Part shown: positions 18,649 through 26,727 of the stretch, one piece after another | Layout: each line of letters starts with the position of its first letter | Numbering within the stretch: position 1 is the stretch's first letter | Assembly (NCBI RefSeq): GCF_000019845.1 | Contig: NC_010581.1 | Location: forward strand, 1,059,501-1,123,500 | Reading direction: 5' to 3' | Origin: Beijerinckia indica subsp. indica ATCC 9039 | Lineage (GTDB): Bacteria > Pseudomonadota > Alphaproteobacteria > Rhizobiales > Beijerinckiaceae | Length of the DNA: 64,000 bases | Made by a program: the position numbers and the translations under genes | The notes under the pieces: model-generated | Told to the model about the DNA's origin: nothing | What the model saw: only the letters and a program-made list of their open reading frames with translations | Databases searched by the model: none

Positions 18649-19446
18649 ATGCCGGCGAAACGGGAAAAAATCTTCAATATTCCGCCGGTCATTCTCACGC
18701 TTCTTGTCGTGCTTTTTGCCATACAGGCTCTTTGCGACTGGCTTTCACCCGAGCAATTCCTGCGATTGTTGCAAAATTTCTCCTTTGTTCCTGGCCGTTT
18801 CACCTTCCAGATCGATCCCGACCGGGTGACGGATGTGCTGAATGCGCTGGCGCGTGAAGACGAACTCAAGATGCAGGCGGCCTTGTTCTTCCTGAACAAT
18901 GGCGAGCCGCATTATTGGACCGTCTTGACCTATGCTTTTCTGCATGGCGGCTGGGCGCATGTCGGCATGAACGGCCTGTGGTTTGGCGCTTTTGGCTCGG
19001 CAGTTGCGCGGCGGTTTGGAAGCGGCCGTTTTCTTCTCTTTTGCGCTGGTGGTGCAATCGCTGGAGCCTTCATGCATTTTCTGACGCATATGGCGGATTT
19101 ACAGCCGATTGTCGGCGCCTCGGCAGTGGTCTCGGCAGCCATGGCGGCGGCGATCCGCTTCGTGTTTCAGCCGGGCGCGCCGCTTGGCGGCACCCTGGGG
19201 TTCTCCGATGTCGAAGGGGATGACCTTTATCGTCAGCCAGCGCTTCCCTTGCGTGATGTGTTCTCGGATCGGCAGGCGCTGACCTTCTTGGCCTTCTGGT
19301 TCCTGTCCAATTTCCTATTTGGCGTCATGCCTGGCTCGTTAGGCCTCACCGATGCGACGATTGCCTGGGAGGCCCACATCGGCGGCTTTCTGTTTGGGCT
19401 CATTGCATTTCGTTGGTTTGATCCCTCCGCGAAGATCGTTCATTAA
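18649..19446 (+). CDS. Rhomboid family intramembrane serine protease
   Basis: Multi-pass inner-membrane protease of 265 residues that cleaves transmembrane substrates. Hydrophobic helices are visible at about 11-30, 92-110, 127-145, 155-175, 210-232 and 245-262. The characteristic YAFLHGGWAHVGMNGLW stands at about 95-111. The catalytic Ser is in GASA (Ser158) and the His in WEAHIGGFLFG. The usual Gly after the serine (GxSG) is Ala here. A polar loop of about 45 residues separates the serine helix from the next helix. The ATG at 18649 was chosen; the upstream in-frame extension runs into the dispersed repeat. Substrate unknown. Confidence 0.85.
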   Translation: MPAKREKIFNIPPVILTLLVVLFAIQALCDWLSPEQFLRLLQNFSFVPGRFTFQIDPDRVTDVLNALAREDELKMQAALFFLNNGEPHYWTVLTYAFLHGGWAHVGMNGLWFGAFGSAVARRFGSGRFLLFCAGGAIAGAFMHFLTHMADLQPIVGASAVVSAAMAAAIRFVFQPGAPLGGTLGFSDVEGDDLYRQPALPLRDVFSDRQALTFLAFWFLSNFLFGVMPGSLGLTDATIAWEAHIGGFLFGLIAFRWFDPSAKIVH

Positions 19447-19474
19447 ATCAGATGCATGAGCGATGCTTTACGTT

Positions 19475-20034
19475 TTATCGACGGTCGTCTTGGGCATGAT
19501 CGACTCGAAGCGACGATCGTTCCGCCAGGACTGATTCCACGAAAGCAGCCTTTGCAACTCGGTAGAGTTCCATACTCGCTCCATCGTAACGCTGCTTCAT
19601 CGCGTTATAGCGTGCTAACAATATAGGCTCAGCGCGGAGGCGATCTCGAAAAGCAATGAAGATGTCCAGAGGTTCACCCCGAACTACGAGTTGTATCCCT
19701 AGCGGGGGTGTCTTGCGTCATCTTTGAATGAGGAGAAGCTGTCTGTCCGAACCGACCCGACATTCCGAATGAATAATCGGGCAAGGTTTCGATCTACTTC
19801 GGCAAATTGAGCATGCTGGACTCGGATCACGATATCGAGATCACCTTTTGTAAGACAACCCGGAATAGAGGTTGCGCCAATATGTTCAATATCGACATCC
19901 TTCGGCAGCTTCGCCAAAAGCTGTTGACGCAGTGTTTGAAATGCCTCTTCCGCGACCGGACCCACCATGTCGGGCGACAGCATGACAACGCATTCACTTC
20001 GTTGAAGCTCCTGATTTTTCATACTGGAAACCAT
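19475..20034 (-). pseudogene. GrpB / UPF0157 family nucleotidyltransferase-like gene, frameshifted
   Basis: GrpB family proteins are small nucleotidyltransferase-fold proteins of unclear function. The first part reads VEIEHIGATSIPG-like sequence (DVDIEHIGATSIPGCLTKGD) and DLDIVIRV, the nucleotidyltransferase core. The frame then stops after FKDDARHPR at about 19699. One frame over it resumes with PPLGIQLVVRGEPLDIFIAF, then YNAMKQRYDGASMELYRVAK, ending at TAA 19475. A single missing base between about 19708 and 19718 would restore a protein of about 186 residues, the normal family length. Whether this is a true lesion or a sequence error cannot be told from one copy. Confidence 0.8.
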
Positions 20035-20159
20035 AGGTTCGGATACCTAGAGGATACGGATGAGTTTGCGTCTCACTCTTTGATTTTGTGATGCCGTAAC
20101 AAGGTATTGGGCCAAGTGTAAGTCACTTCAGAATGACGCACCGATCAGTCGCAAGATCT

Positions 20160-20262
20160 AGAGCATCGGATGTTCAAATGGACTCGTGTCCGATGCTCTA
20201 AGTTTTTGTAAACGCATCAGATTGGACCCAAAAGTGGAGCCCACTTTTGGGTCTGATGCTTT
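20160..20262. repeat. Dispersed intergenic repeat, copy 3
   Basis: AGAGCATCGGATG, a GTCCGATGCTCT middle, AAACGCATCAGATTGGACC, CCAAAAGTGG/CCACTTTTGGG and GTCTGATGCTTT. The last two bases of the right end have diverged from GATGCTCT. It sits 3' of the ABC exporter gene. Confidence 0.85.
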
Positions 20263-20297
20263 AGGGCAGAGTTGCGCGTCATATTGCGGCCCAATGC

Positions 20298-22166
20298 TTA
20301 TTCTTCAGCGAGATCGAAGATGGCATCGGCCTTGTTGGAACGGGCGGCTTCGAACTGGCCCGATTGCCGTTTCCAGGCGCGGGCATAGGCGCCATTGGCG
20401 GCAAGCAATTCCTTATGTGTGCCTTGCTCGATGATCGAGCCATGATCGAGGACGATCAGCCGGTCCATTTGCGCAATGGTCGAGAGGCGATGCGCGATGG
20501 CGATGACAGTCCGGCCTTGCATGAGAGTGCCGAGTTGTTCCTGGATCGCCGCTTCCACTTCTGAATCGAGTGCCGAGGTCGCCTCGTCGAGGATGAGGAT
20601 GGGCGCATTCTTCAAGATCACGCGTGCAATGGCGATGCGCTGTCTCTGGCCCCCGGAAAGTTTGACGCCGCGCTCGCCGACCTGGGCCTCGAAACCGTGC
20701 CGGCCTTGATGGTCTTCCAGCCTTTCGATGAAATCAAGCGCATGCGCCTGTTCGGCGGCGGCACGGATTTCGGCTTCGCTGGCATCGAGCCGTCCATAGC
20801 GGATATTGTCGCGGATCGAGCGGTGCAACAGGGATGTATCCTGCGTAACCATGGCGATCCGGGCGCGCAGGCTTTCCTGCGTCACCTTGGCGATATCTTG
20901 CCCATCGATGAGAATACGGCCAGATTCGACATCGAAGAAATGCAAGAGCAGATTGACGAGTGTCGATTTACCGGCCCCTGAATGGCCGATGAGGCCGATG
21001 CGCTCGCCGCCACGAATGGTCAGATTGAGATCATGCAACACGCCGCGCGTGGTGCCATAACCGAAAGTGACATGCTCGAAACGGATCTCGCCCTCGGTGA
21101 CATGCAGTTTTTTCGCATCCGGCCGGTCGGGCATTTGCCGTGGCACCGCCACCGAGCGCATGCCCTCCTGCACGGCGCCAACCGCCTCGAAAATCGTCGT
21201 GACGCTTTGCGAAATCCACCAGGCGAGATTGGCGACCTGCCACGTGAGCGTCAAACCTGTCGCTACCATGGCGGCCGAAAGGGCGCCGCGCGACCACAGA
21301 TTCAGGGCCACGATCCCGGTGCCACTGATGAGGCTCGCGTTCAAGCAGGAAAGGCAAAGGCCGAACAAAGTGTTCAGCCTTTGCTGAGCGCGAAAGGCTT
21401 TGGTGTGATTGTCGATGGCGTCGCGCACGAAATGATCCTCGTCACGCGCGCGGGCGAACAGTTTGACCGTCAAAATATTCGTGTAACTATCGACGACACG
21501 CCCCGTCAGGGCCGAGCGGGCGTCCGAATTGGCTCGTGATCGATCCCGCATGCGCGGTACGAAGAATCGTAGCAGCGCTATGAAGAAGACGAACCAAATG
21601 GCGAGCGGCAAAGCGAGGATGACGCTTTGCGCCGAAAGCAGGAACAACGCGCTCGCGCCATAGACGAGAACCCGCCACACGATATCGACCGAGGTGACGA
21701 TGGTTTCCCGCAGCGATGCCCCGGTCTGCACGACGCGGCTCGCGATCCGTCCCGCGAAATCATTCTGAAAGAAAGCCCAGCTCTGGCGCACCACATGCCA
21801 ATGGTTCTGCCAGCGGGTGAGGTTGGTCAGGCCGGGAGTCAGAACCTGGTTCGTGATGAGACCATGGCCGAAGAAGACAAAAGGCCGAGCCACGAGAATC
21901 ACGAAGAGAATGAAAAGCAGTTCACGACCATGCGTGGGCCAGAACACCTCGCGTGGCGTGGAATCGACCATCCCGACGATGCGACCCAGGAAAAACGGCA
22001 AAGCGAGATCGATCAGCCCGACCGTGAAACTCGTCGCGAACAGGATGAGGACGAGGCCTTTGACCTGTTTCGCAAAATGCCAATAGAAACCGATGAGGCT
22101 TTGCGGTGGCGCGGCCTCGGGCGCAACCTCGGTGGGTTGCAGCAGATCTTCCAGACGATTGAGCAT
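20298..22166 (-). CDS. ABC exporter, fused permease and ATPase
   Basis: Half-size type I ABC exporter of about 622 residues. The N-terminal membrane domain (about 30-330) has six hydrophobic helices, beginning LVLILFATSFTVGLIDLALP. The ATPase domain (about 370-600) shows Walker A GHSGAGKST, Q-loop MVTQDTSLLH, signature LSGGQRQR, Walker B ILILDEATSALD and the H-loop in AIAHRLSTI. It resembles multidrug and lipid exporters of the MsbA class and should work as a homodimer. The cargo is unknown. The frame is open from a TTG at 22211, but the ATG at 22166 (MLNRLEDLLQP) fits family starts better. No partner gene adjoins it. Confidence 0.9.
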   Translation of the reverse strand: MLNRLEDLLQPTEVAPEAAPPQSLIGFYWHFAKQVKGLVLILFATSFTVGLIDLALPFFLGRIVGMVDSTPREVFWPTHGRELLFILFVILVARPFVFFGHGLITNQVLTPGLTNLTRWQNHWHVVRQSWAFFQNDFAGRIASRVVQTGASLRETIVTSVDIVWRVLVYGASALFLLSAQSVILALPLAIWFVFFIALLRFFVPRMRDRSRANSDARSALTGRVVDSYTNILTVKLFARARDEDHFVRDAIDNHTKAFRAQQRLNTLFGLCLSCLNASLISGTGIVALNLWSRGALSAAMVATGLTLTWQVANLAWWISQSVTTIFEAVGAVQEGMRSVAVPRQMPDRPDAKKLHVTEGEIRFEHVTFGYGTTRGVLHDLNLTIRGGERIGLIGHSGAGKSTLVNLLLHFFDVESGRILIDGQDIAKVTQESLRARIAMVTQDTSLLHRSIRDNIRYGRLDASEAEIRAAAEQAHALDFIERLEDHQGRHGFEAQVGERGVKLSGGQRQRIAIARVILKNAPILILDEATSALDSEVEAAIQEQLGTLMQGRTVIAIAHRLSTIAQMDRLIVLDHGSIIEQGTHKELLAANGAYARAWKRQSGQFEAARSNKADAIFDLAEE

Positions 22167-22323
22167 GAGCGAGAAATGCCGGCGCGGGCGAAGGTGAAAG
22201 AGGGGCCGCAAGCTTGAGCGACCGAGAACTAGACCCGACCAATGTTGATTTCAATGCAAATTCGGCGCCGGAGACATAAAGAGGAAGGAAGTTTCCGCAA
22301 TTGGTTGTAAAGGGAGAAATCTT

Positions 22324-23091
22324 CTATTTTCCGGCTGCGCCTTGCGTGGGTTTGGAGACGGCGCCGACGATCGGCCCGATCGGCCGCCATTGGTCATCGC
22401 GGTTGAGGGAAGGTGCGTAAAGGCTTGAAATCGAGCCGTCGAGAAACAAAGCATCCGGGCAATGGAGCCTGTCGCGGAACAGGCGGGCGAAGCGGAAAAA
22501 GGTGACCGGCGCCTCGGAAATTGCGAAAATCACTTCATGATTGTCCCTGACCCCAACGCCGTTGCGAATTTTCTCCGAGGTGCCGGTCGGTTCAATCTTG
22601 GGATGCAACTGATTATTGGCGACGAGCAGCGGGCCGGATTGAGTCGCATAATCGGGTTTGAGGCCTGATTGCAGAAAACGGCCGGTTTCCATAACGCCCG
22701 CGCTGGTCTGGCTGAAATAGAAAATCCCATTTGGTTTCATATGGAAATTGCCCGGCCCGTTACGCATATTGGCGGGATGGAGCAGGCGGCCCTCCTGAAT
22801 ATAAAGCCCGACGGGGCTGAGATCCTCCTGAAACATGCCGGCATTCATCGCGAATTCGAGCGTCTCGCCTTTGGGCTGTAATTGGGCGCGCAAGGGGGCA
22901 AAGCCGCCATAAGGCTGGCCGCCCGGCTGTTGCCAGAAAAGCCGCAAATCGCTTCGCTTGGTATCGAACCGGCAGACGACATAATTGATTCCTTCCTCGG
23001 TGAGAGGAAGGCAGGGCTCGGCCCACGCGGTGCCAGCCGAGAGGAAAAGGGGTAAGAAAACCCGCATCAGAAGTTTAGTAAAAATGAACAT
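22324..23091 (-). CDS. Exported DUF2233 / phosphodiester glycosidase family protein
   Basis: Secreted or periplasmic protein of about 255 residues. A signal peptide is evident (KLLMRVFLPLFLSAGTAWA, cleavage before EPCLP). The body is a DUF2233 domain related to the phosphodiester alpha-GlcNAcase (uncovering enzyme) fold: AMNAGMFQEDLSPVGLYI, HMKPNGIFYFS, ATQSGPLLVANNQLHP, RNGVGVRDNHEVIFAIS and CPDALFLDGSISSLY. These are the conserved Asn, Gly and Asp blocks. The substrate is unknown. The frame extends to an ATG at 23133, but the start at 23091 gives a normal signal peptide and leaves the palindrome at 23114-23128 upstream. Divergent from the ribB fusion. Confidence 0.75.
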   Translation of the reverse strand: MFIFTKLLMRVFLPLFLSAGTAWAEPCLPLTEEGINYVVCRFDTKRSDLRLFWQQPGGQPYGGFAPLRAQLQPKGETLEFAMNAGMFQEDLSPVGLYIQEGRLLHPANMRNGPGNFHMKPNGIFYFSQTSAGVMETGRFLQSGLKPDYATQSGPLLVANNQLHPKIEPTGTSEKIRNGVGVRDNHEVIFAISEAPVTFFRFARLFRDRLHCPDALFLDGSISSLYAPSLNRDDQWRPIGPIVGAVSKPTQGAAGK

Positions 23092-23113
23092 TTGGCTGGC
23101 TGCCGTGGTTTGT

Positions 23114-23128
23114 TTTAGTTTGACTAAA
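23114..23128. promoter_or_regulatory. Palindromic operator candidate between DUF2233 gene and ribB fusion
   Basis: Perfect TTTAGT-TTG-ACTAAA dyad 25 bases before the ribB fusion start, with a further TTTAGT half site at 23074-23079. A dyad of this size in a short divergent region next to a gene with an N-terminal XRE-type HTH suggests an autoregulatory site. This is inference from position and symmetry. Confidence 0.5.
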
Positions 23129-23153
23129 CCCATGGGCGTACTAGAATGGCTTT

Positions 23154-24458
23154 ATGAAACTCGGTGAGTGGCTAGAGCGCAATCATCTCACGCGATCGGA
23201 TTTCGCCCGGAAGATCGGCCTTTCCAAGGGTTCGATTTCACAAATGTGCAATCAGCACAAGGCTTGGCCCTCCCGTGAAACCGCCGAACTGATCGTGCGC
23301 GCGACCGAAGGCGCCGTCACGCCCAATGATTTCCTGTCCAACGCCCTTCTCGAATCCCGCGCAAGCAAGGAGCGCTTCCCAATGCCCCATTCGGTCGCCC
23401 AGGCCATCGAGGCCATCGCCAAGGGCGAACTCGTCATCGTCACCGACGATGACGATCGCGAAAACGAAGGCGATCTCATCTGTGCTGCCTCGCTCTGCAC
23501 GCCGGAGAAAATGGCCTTCATCATCCGCCATTGCTGCGGCATCGTCTGCGCGCCGCTCACGCTCGAGGAAGCGCGCCGTTTACATCTTTCCCCCATGGTC
23601 GCGGCCAATGATGCCCCCCATGGCACAGCCTTTACCGTCTCGGTCGATGGCAAACATGGGCTGACCACCGGCATTTCAGCAGAGCAGCGCTCCAATACCG
23701 TCCGGGCCTTAGCCAACGGTAATATGGGGGCCAGCGATTTCGTGCGGCCGGGCCATATTTTTCCGCTGATCGCCCGCGAGGGTGGTGTCTTGATGCGCTC
23801 CGGCCATACCGAGGCGGCGGTCGATCTCTGCCGTCTCGCCGGGCTTCCGCCGGTTGGCGTGATCTGCGAATTGACCAATGACGATGGCACCGTCATGGTC
23901 GGCGCGCAGATCAATGCTTTTGCCAAGGACCATGGGCTAAAGCGGATTTCGGTGGCCGATCTCATCGCTTATCGCCAGGCGCGTGAAAAGCTTGTCGAGC
24001 GGGTGGCGAGTTTCAGCGTGGAAGGGCCTTGCGGACCGCTCACCGGTTATGCCTATCGCACACCCTATGACAGCGTTCAGCATTTCGCCTTCGTCGAGGG
24101 CGAGATCGGCGATGGCCGGGCCATGCCGACCCGCTTGCACCGCGTTGATATCGTTGCCGACGTCATTACCGGCGGCGAGACGATCCGCAAAACCTTTGCA
24201 AAATTCAAGACGGAAGGGCGTGGCGTCTTCATTTATCTGCGGGACGGAACGGCCGGTGTGCCGGCGCAGATCACCGGCCAGGACAAAATGGATTCGGAAG
24301 CTTTGCGGACCAAGGAATGGCGCGAGGTCGGACTCGGAGCGCAGATTTTGCGTGATCTCGGCGTCAGCTCGATCAAGCTCTGCACCTCTGCCGCAATGAC
24401 CTATGTCGGCCTCTCCGGCTTTGGCATAGAAATCGTTTCGACCGAAGGCTTGAGCTGA
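23154..24458 (+). CDS. ribB: HTH domain - 3,4-dihydroxy-2-butanone-4-phosphate synthase - degenerate GTP cyclohydrolase II fusion
   Basis: A 434-residue, three-part protein. Residues 1-65 are a Cro/C1-like helix-turn-helix (LTRSDFARKIGLSKGSISQM). Residues about 78-280 are DHBP synthase, which turns ribulose-5-phosphate into the four-carbon unit of riboflavin: VTDDDDRENEGDL, APHGTAFTVSVD, TTGISAEQR, FVRPGHIFPL and RSGHTEAAVDL are intact. Residues about 290-434 align with GTP cyclohydrolase II but lack the zinc cysteines (expected C-x10-C-x-C) and the GHEGRGIGL loop, so that activity is presumably lost, as in RibBX-type proteins. GTP cyclohydrolase II must be encoded elsewhere. It is followed after 26 bases by the DUF4105 gene on the same strand. 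Confidence 0.9.
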   Translation: MKLGEWLERNHLTRSDFARKIGLSKGSISQMCNQHKAWPSRETAELIVRATEGAVTPNDFLSNALLESRASKERFPMPHSVAQAIEAIAKGELVIVTDDDDRENEGDLICAASLCTPEKMAFIIRHCCGIVCAPLTLEEARRLHLSPMVAANDAPHGTAFTVSVDGKHGLTTGISAEQRSNTVRALANGNMGASDFVRPGHIFPLIAREGGVLMRSGHTEAAVDLCRLAGLPPVGVICELTNDDGTVMVGAQINAFAKDHGLKRISVADLIAYRQAREKLVERVASFSVEGPCGPLTGYAYRTPYDSVQHFAFVEGEIGDGRAMPTRLHRVDIVADVITGGETIRKTFAKFKTEGRGVFIYLRDGTAGVPAQITGQDKMDSEALRTKEWREVGLGAQILRDLGVSSIKLCTSAAMTYVGLSGFGIEIVSTEGLS

Positions 24459-24484
24459 CAACGAGCTTTTTCGGAGCGTAAAGC

Positions 24485-25486
24485 GTGGATGACGTCCGTC
24501 AGACAAGCGGTGTTGGGCTTGCCGCGCTTTTGCTCTTCTGGCCTGTGGTGCTTGTCGCGGCGGTGCTGGTTGGTTTCGCCGTCTGGTATCAGTCTGATGG
24601 TCTCAGACGCTGGCTATGGCTGGCGCTGGTGAGTGCAATCGCCATCGGTTTGCTCGTCTTGCAGCAGCGTGGCGATTCACGCTTTGCCTGGTGCGGCCTC
24701 GTGATCGCTTTGGGTGTCGCTGTCCTTTGGTGGATTTCGATCAAACCCTCCAATGATCGCGATTGGGCGCCCGATGTCGAACATGGCGTGACCGCAGAGC
24801 TGCAGGACGGCGACGCTCTCTTGCACAATATTCGCGATTTCGACTGGCGCTCGGAGACGGATTTCACCCCGCATTGGGAAACGCGGATTTATCCGATCGC
24901 GGCTCTCAGCTCTGTCGATCTGATCAGTTCCGTCTGGTCCAACCCAGCCATTGCTCATACGCTGATCAGTTTCGGCTTCGACGATGGGCGGTTTGTCGTC
25001 TTCTCAGCGGAAATCCGCAAGGAAAGGCACGAGTCCTTTTCCGAACTCGGCGGCTTTTTCAAAATGTTCGAACTGGTCCTGATCGCGGCCGACGAGCGTG
25101 ACATCTTGCGCCTGCGCACCAATATCAGGCACGAAACGGTCTCGATGTTCAGGTTGCGGCTGACGCCGGAGCAGCGCCGCGCGCTCTTTCTGTCCTTTCT
25201 GGACATGGGCAACAGGCTGGCGGGGACGCCTGAATTCTATCAGACGATCACCTCCAATTGCACGACCATCATCTTCAAGCTGGCGCGACTCATCGAGCCG
25301 GGGACACCGCTCGACTGGCGCATTCTTCTATCGGGCTATCTCCCCGACTACCTCTATGAACATGGCATCGTCGACAAGAATTTGCCGCTTGAAATGGTCA
25401 AGCAGCGGGCTTTGATCACCCGTCTCGGCGAGGAGGCGGGCTCGGCGCCGGATTATTCTAAGAGGATCAGGGTTGCGGTGCCCTGA
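24485..25486 (+). CDS. DUF4105 (Lnb-like) integral membrane protein
   Basis: A 333-residue protein with three hydrophobic helices in the first 90 residues (ALLLFWPVVLVAAVLVGFAV and two more). A soluble DUF4105 domain follows at about 125-300. Recognisable blocks are SVDLISSVWSNPAIAHTLISFGF, FSAEIRKERHESFSELGGFF and TITSNCTTIIFKLA. The last carries the Asn-Cys-Thr that forms the active cysteine in Lnb lipoprotein N-acyltransferases of other bacteria. A role in lipoprotein or acyl processing is therefore possible but unproven. It starts 26 bases after the ribB fusion and probably shares its transcript; it converges on the deacetylase-like gene with a 15-base gap. Confidence 0.8.
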   Translation: MDDVRQTSGVGLAALLLFWPVVLVAAVLVGFAVWYQSDGLRRWLWLALVSAIAIGLLVLQQRGDSRFAWCGLVIALGVAVLWWISIKPSNDRDWAPDVEHGVTAELQDGDALLHNIRDFDWRSETDFTPHWETRIYPIAALSSVDLISSVWSNPAIAHTLISFGFDDGRFVVFSAEIRKERHESFSELGGFFKMFELVLIAADERDILRLRTNIRHETVSMFRLRLTPEQRRALFLSFLDMGNRLAGTPEFYQTITSNCTTIIFKLARLIEPGTPLDWRILLSGYLPDYLYEHGIVDKNLPLEMVKQRALITRLGEEAGSAPDYSKRIRVAVP

Positions 25487-25501
25487 TCCGTCGCTGAAGG
25501 G

Positions 25502-26431
25502 TCAAGCACCCATCAGGGTCAGGACATGGACCGCGACCGATCGGGCCAAAGCCTCGAGATCGTAACCACCCTCAAGAATGGAGACGACGCGGCCTTTGGC
25601 ATGACGCTCCGCCAGTTCCATGATCTTTGCCGTCGCCCACATGAAGTCGGCCTCGACCAAATTGAGATGACCCATCGGATCGAGGCGATGCGCGTCGAAC
25701 CCTGACGAGATCACGATGAAATCCGGATGGAAGGCATCGACCGCCGGCAGGATCCGGCTTTCCATCGCTTCGCGAAAGGCCACGCCGTCGTCGCCGGCCT
25801 TCAAGGGGGCGTTGACAATATTGTTGTGTTCGCCGGTCTCGGCCACGGAGCCCGTGCCGGGGAACAAAGGCATTTCGTGAGTCGAGGCATAAAGCACGCT
25901 GGCGTCGGACCAGAAAATATCCTGGGTTCCATTGCCGTGATGGACGTCAAAATCCACGATTGCTACGCGTTCGGCGCCATGGACCGCCTGGGCATGGCGC
26001 GCGGCAATCGCAGGCGTATTGAAGAAGCAGAAGCCCATGGGAACTTCACGCTCGGCATGATGACCCGGTGGCCGGGCGGCGAGAAAAGCGTTTTTGGCAT
26101 CGCCACGCATGACTTCATTCACTGCGGCGGTCGTTCCGCCGATGGCATGGGCGATGGCCTCCCAACTGCCAGGGCTCAGGATCGTATCGGGACCGACTTC
26201 GACATAGCCTTCCTTGGGGCAGGCGTCGTGGATCGCGTCGACATAGGTCTCCGGATGGACCCGTAAAATAGCTTGCCGGTCATTGCCGGGCGCCAGCGCG
26301 CGATGCAGCATCTGGAAGCGTTCATGTTCGAGCATCTGATCGATGACGCGAATCCGGTCCGCACGTTCGGGATGGCCAGGGCCGGTATCATGGCCGGCGC
26401 TGGAGGGATGGCTGAGAAACAAAGTCGTCAC
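25502..26431 (-). CDS. Histone deacetylase family protein (acetylpolyamine / acetoin-utilisation type)
   Basis: Zinc-dependent deacetylase of about 309 residues. The arginase-like fold shows HPERADRIRVI at the start, then the active site RPPGHHAEREVPMGFCFFN with the catalytic His pair. The zinc ligands are in VDFDVHHGNGTQDIF and SSGFDAHRLDPMG. Bacterial relatives deacetylate polyamines or small amides, and some belong to acetoin-utilisation loci. No acetyl-CoA synthetase gene is nearby. The frame is open to 26617, but similarity begins at VTTLFLSHPSS, so the GTG at 26431 is preferred. The preceding 60 codons run into a degenerate copy of the dispersed repeat. Confidence 0.88.
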   Translation of the reverse strand: MTTLFLSHPSSAGHDTGPGHPERADRIRVIDQMLEHERFQMLHRALAPGNDRQAILRVHPETYVDAIHDACPKEGYVEVGPDTILSPGSWEAIAHAIGGTTAAVNEVMRGDAKNAFLAARPPGHHAEREVPMGFCFFNTPAIAARHAQAVHGAERVAIVDFDVHHGNGTQDIFWSDASVLYASTHEMPLFPGTGSVAETGEHNNIVNAPLKAGDDGVAFREAMESRILPAVDAFHPDFIVISSGFDAHRLDPMGHLNLVEADFMWATAKIMELAERHAKGRVVSILEGGYDLEALARSVAVHVLTLMGA

Positions 26432-26557
26432 GATCAATCCATGTTTACAATATCCAGCCGGAAAGCAGCTTCGCTTTTTCGGCTCGATAGGTGCGCGGGC
26501 AAAATTCCTAAGCCTCGGGTCGGACCCGAGACGGACGATCCGATGCATGAATGATAC

Positions 26558-26686
26558 TAGAACACCGGACCTGGAAGTGGGTAGGCCTTTGAGTCTGATG
26601 CTCTGACAGCAGACCATAGATGATCATCTTCGAAAGTGGATACCTCTTTCGGAATAATCTGATGCATTTTCAAAAATGTAGAGAGG
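26558..26686. repeat. Two eroded dispersed-repeat pieces, head to head
   Basis: 26558-26604 ends in GAGTCTGATGCTCT like the right end of the intact copies. 26630-26686 contains AATCTGATGCATTTTCAAAAA, which reads like the same family in reverse orientation. Both are diverged, so boundaries are approximate. Confidence 0.5.
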
Positions 26687-26727
26687 GAAGTTCAAAAACG
26701 TGGAGAGGAAAGAACGCGCCGGGGCGC

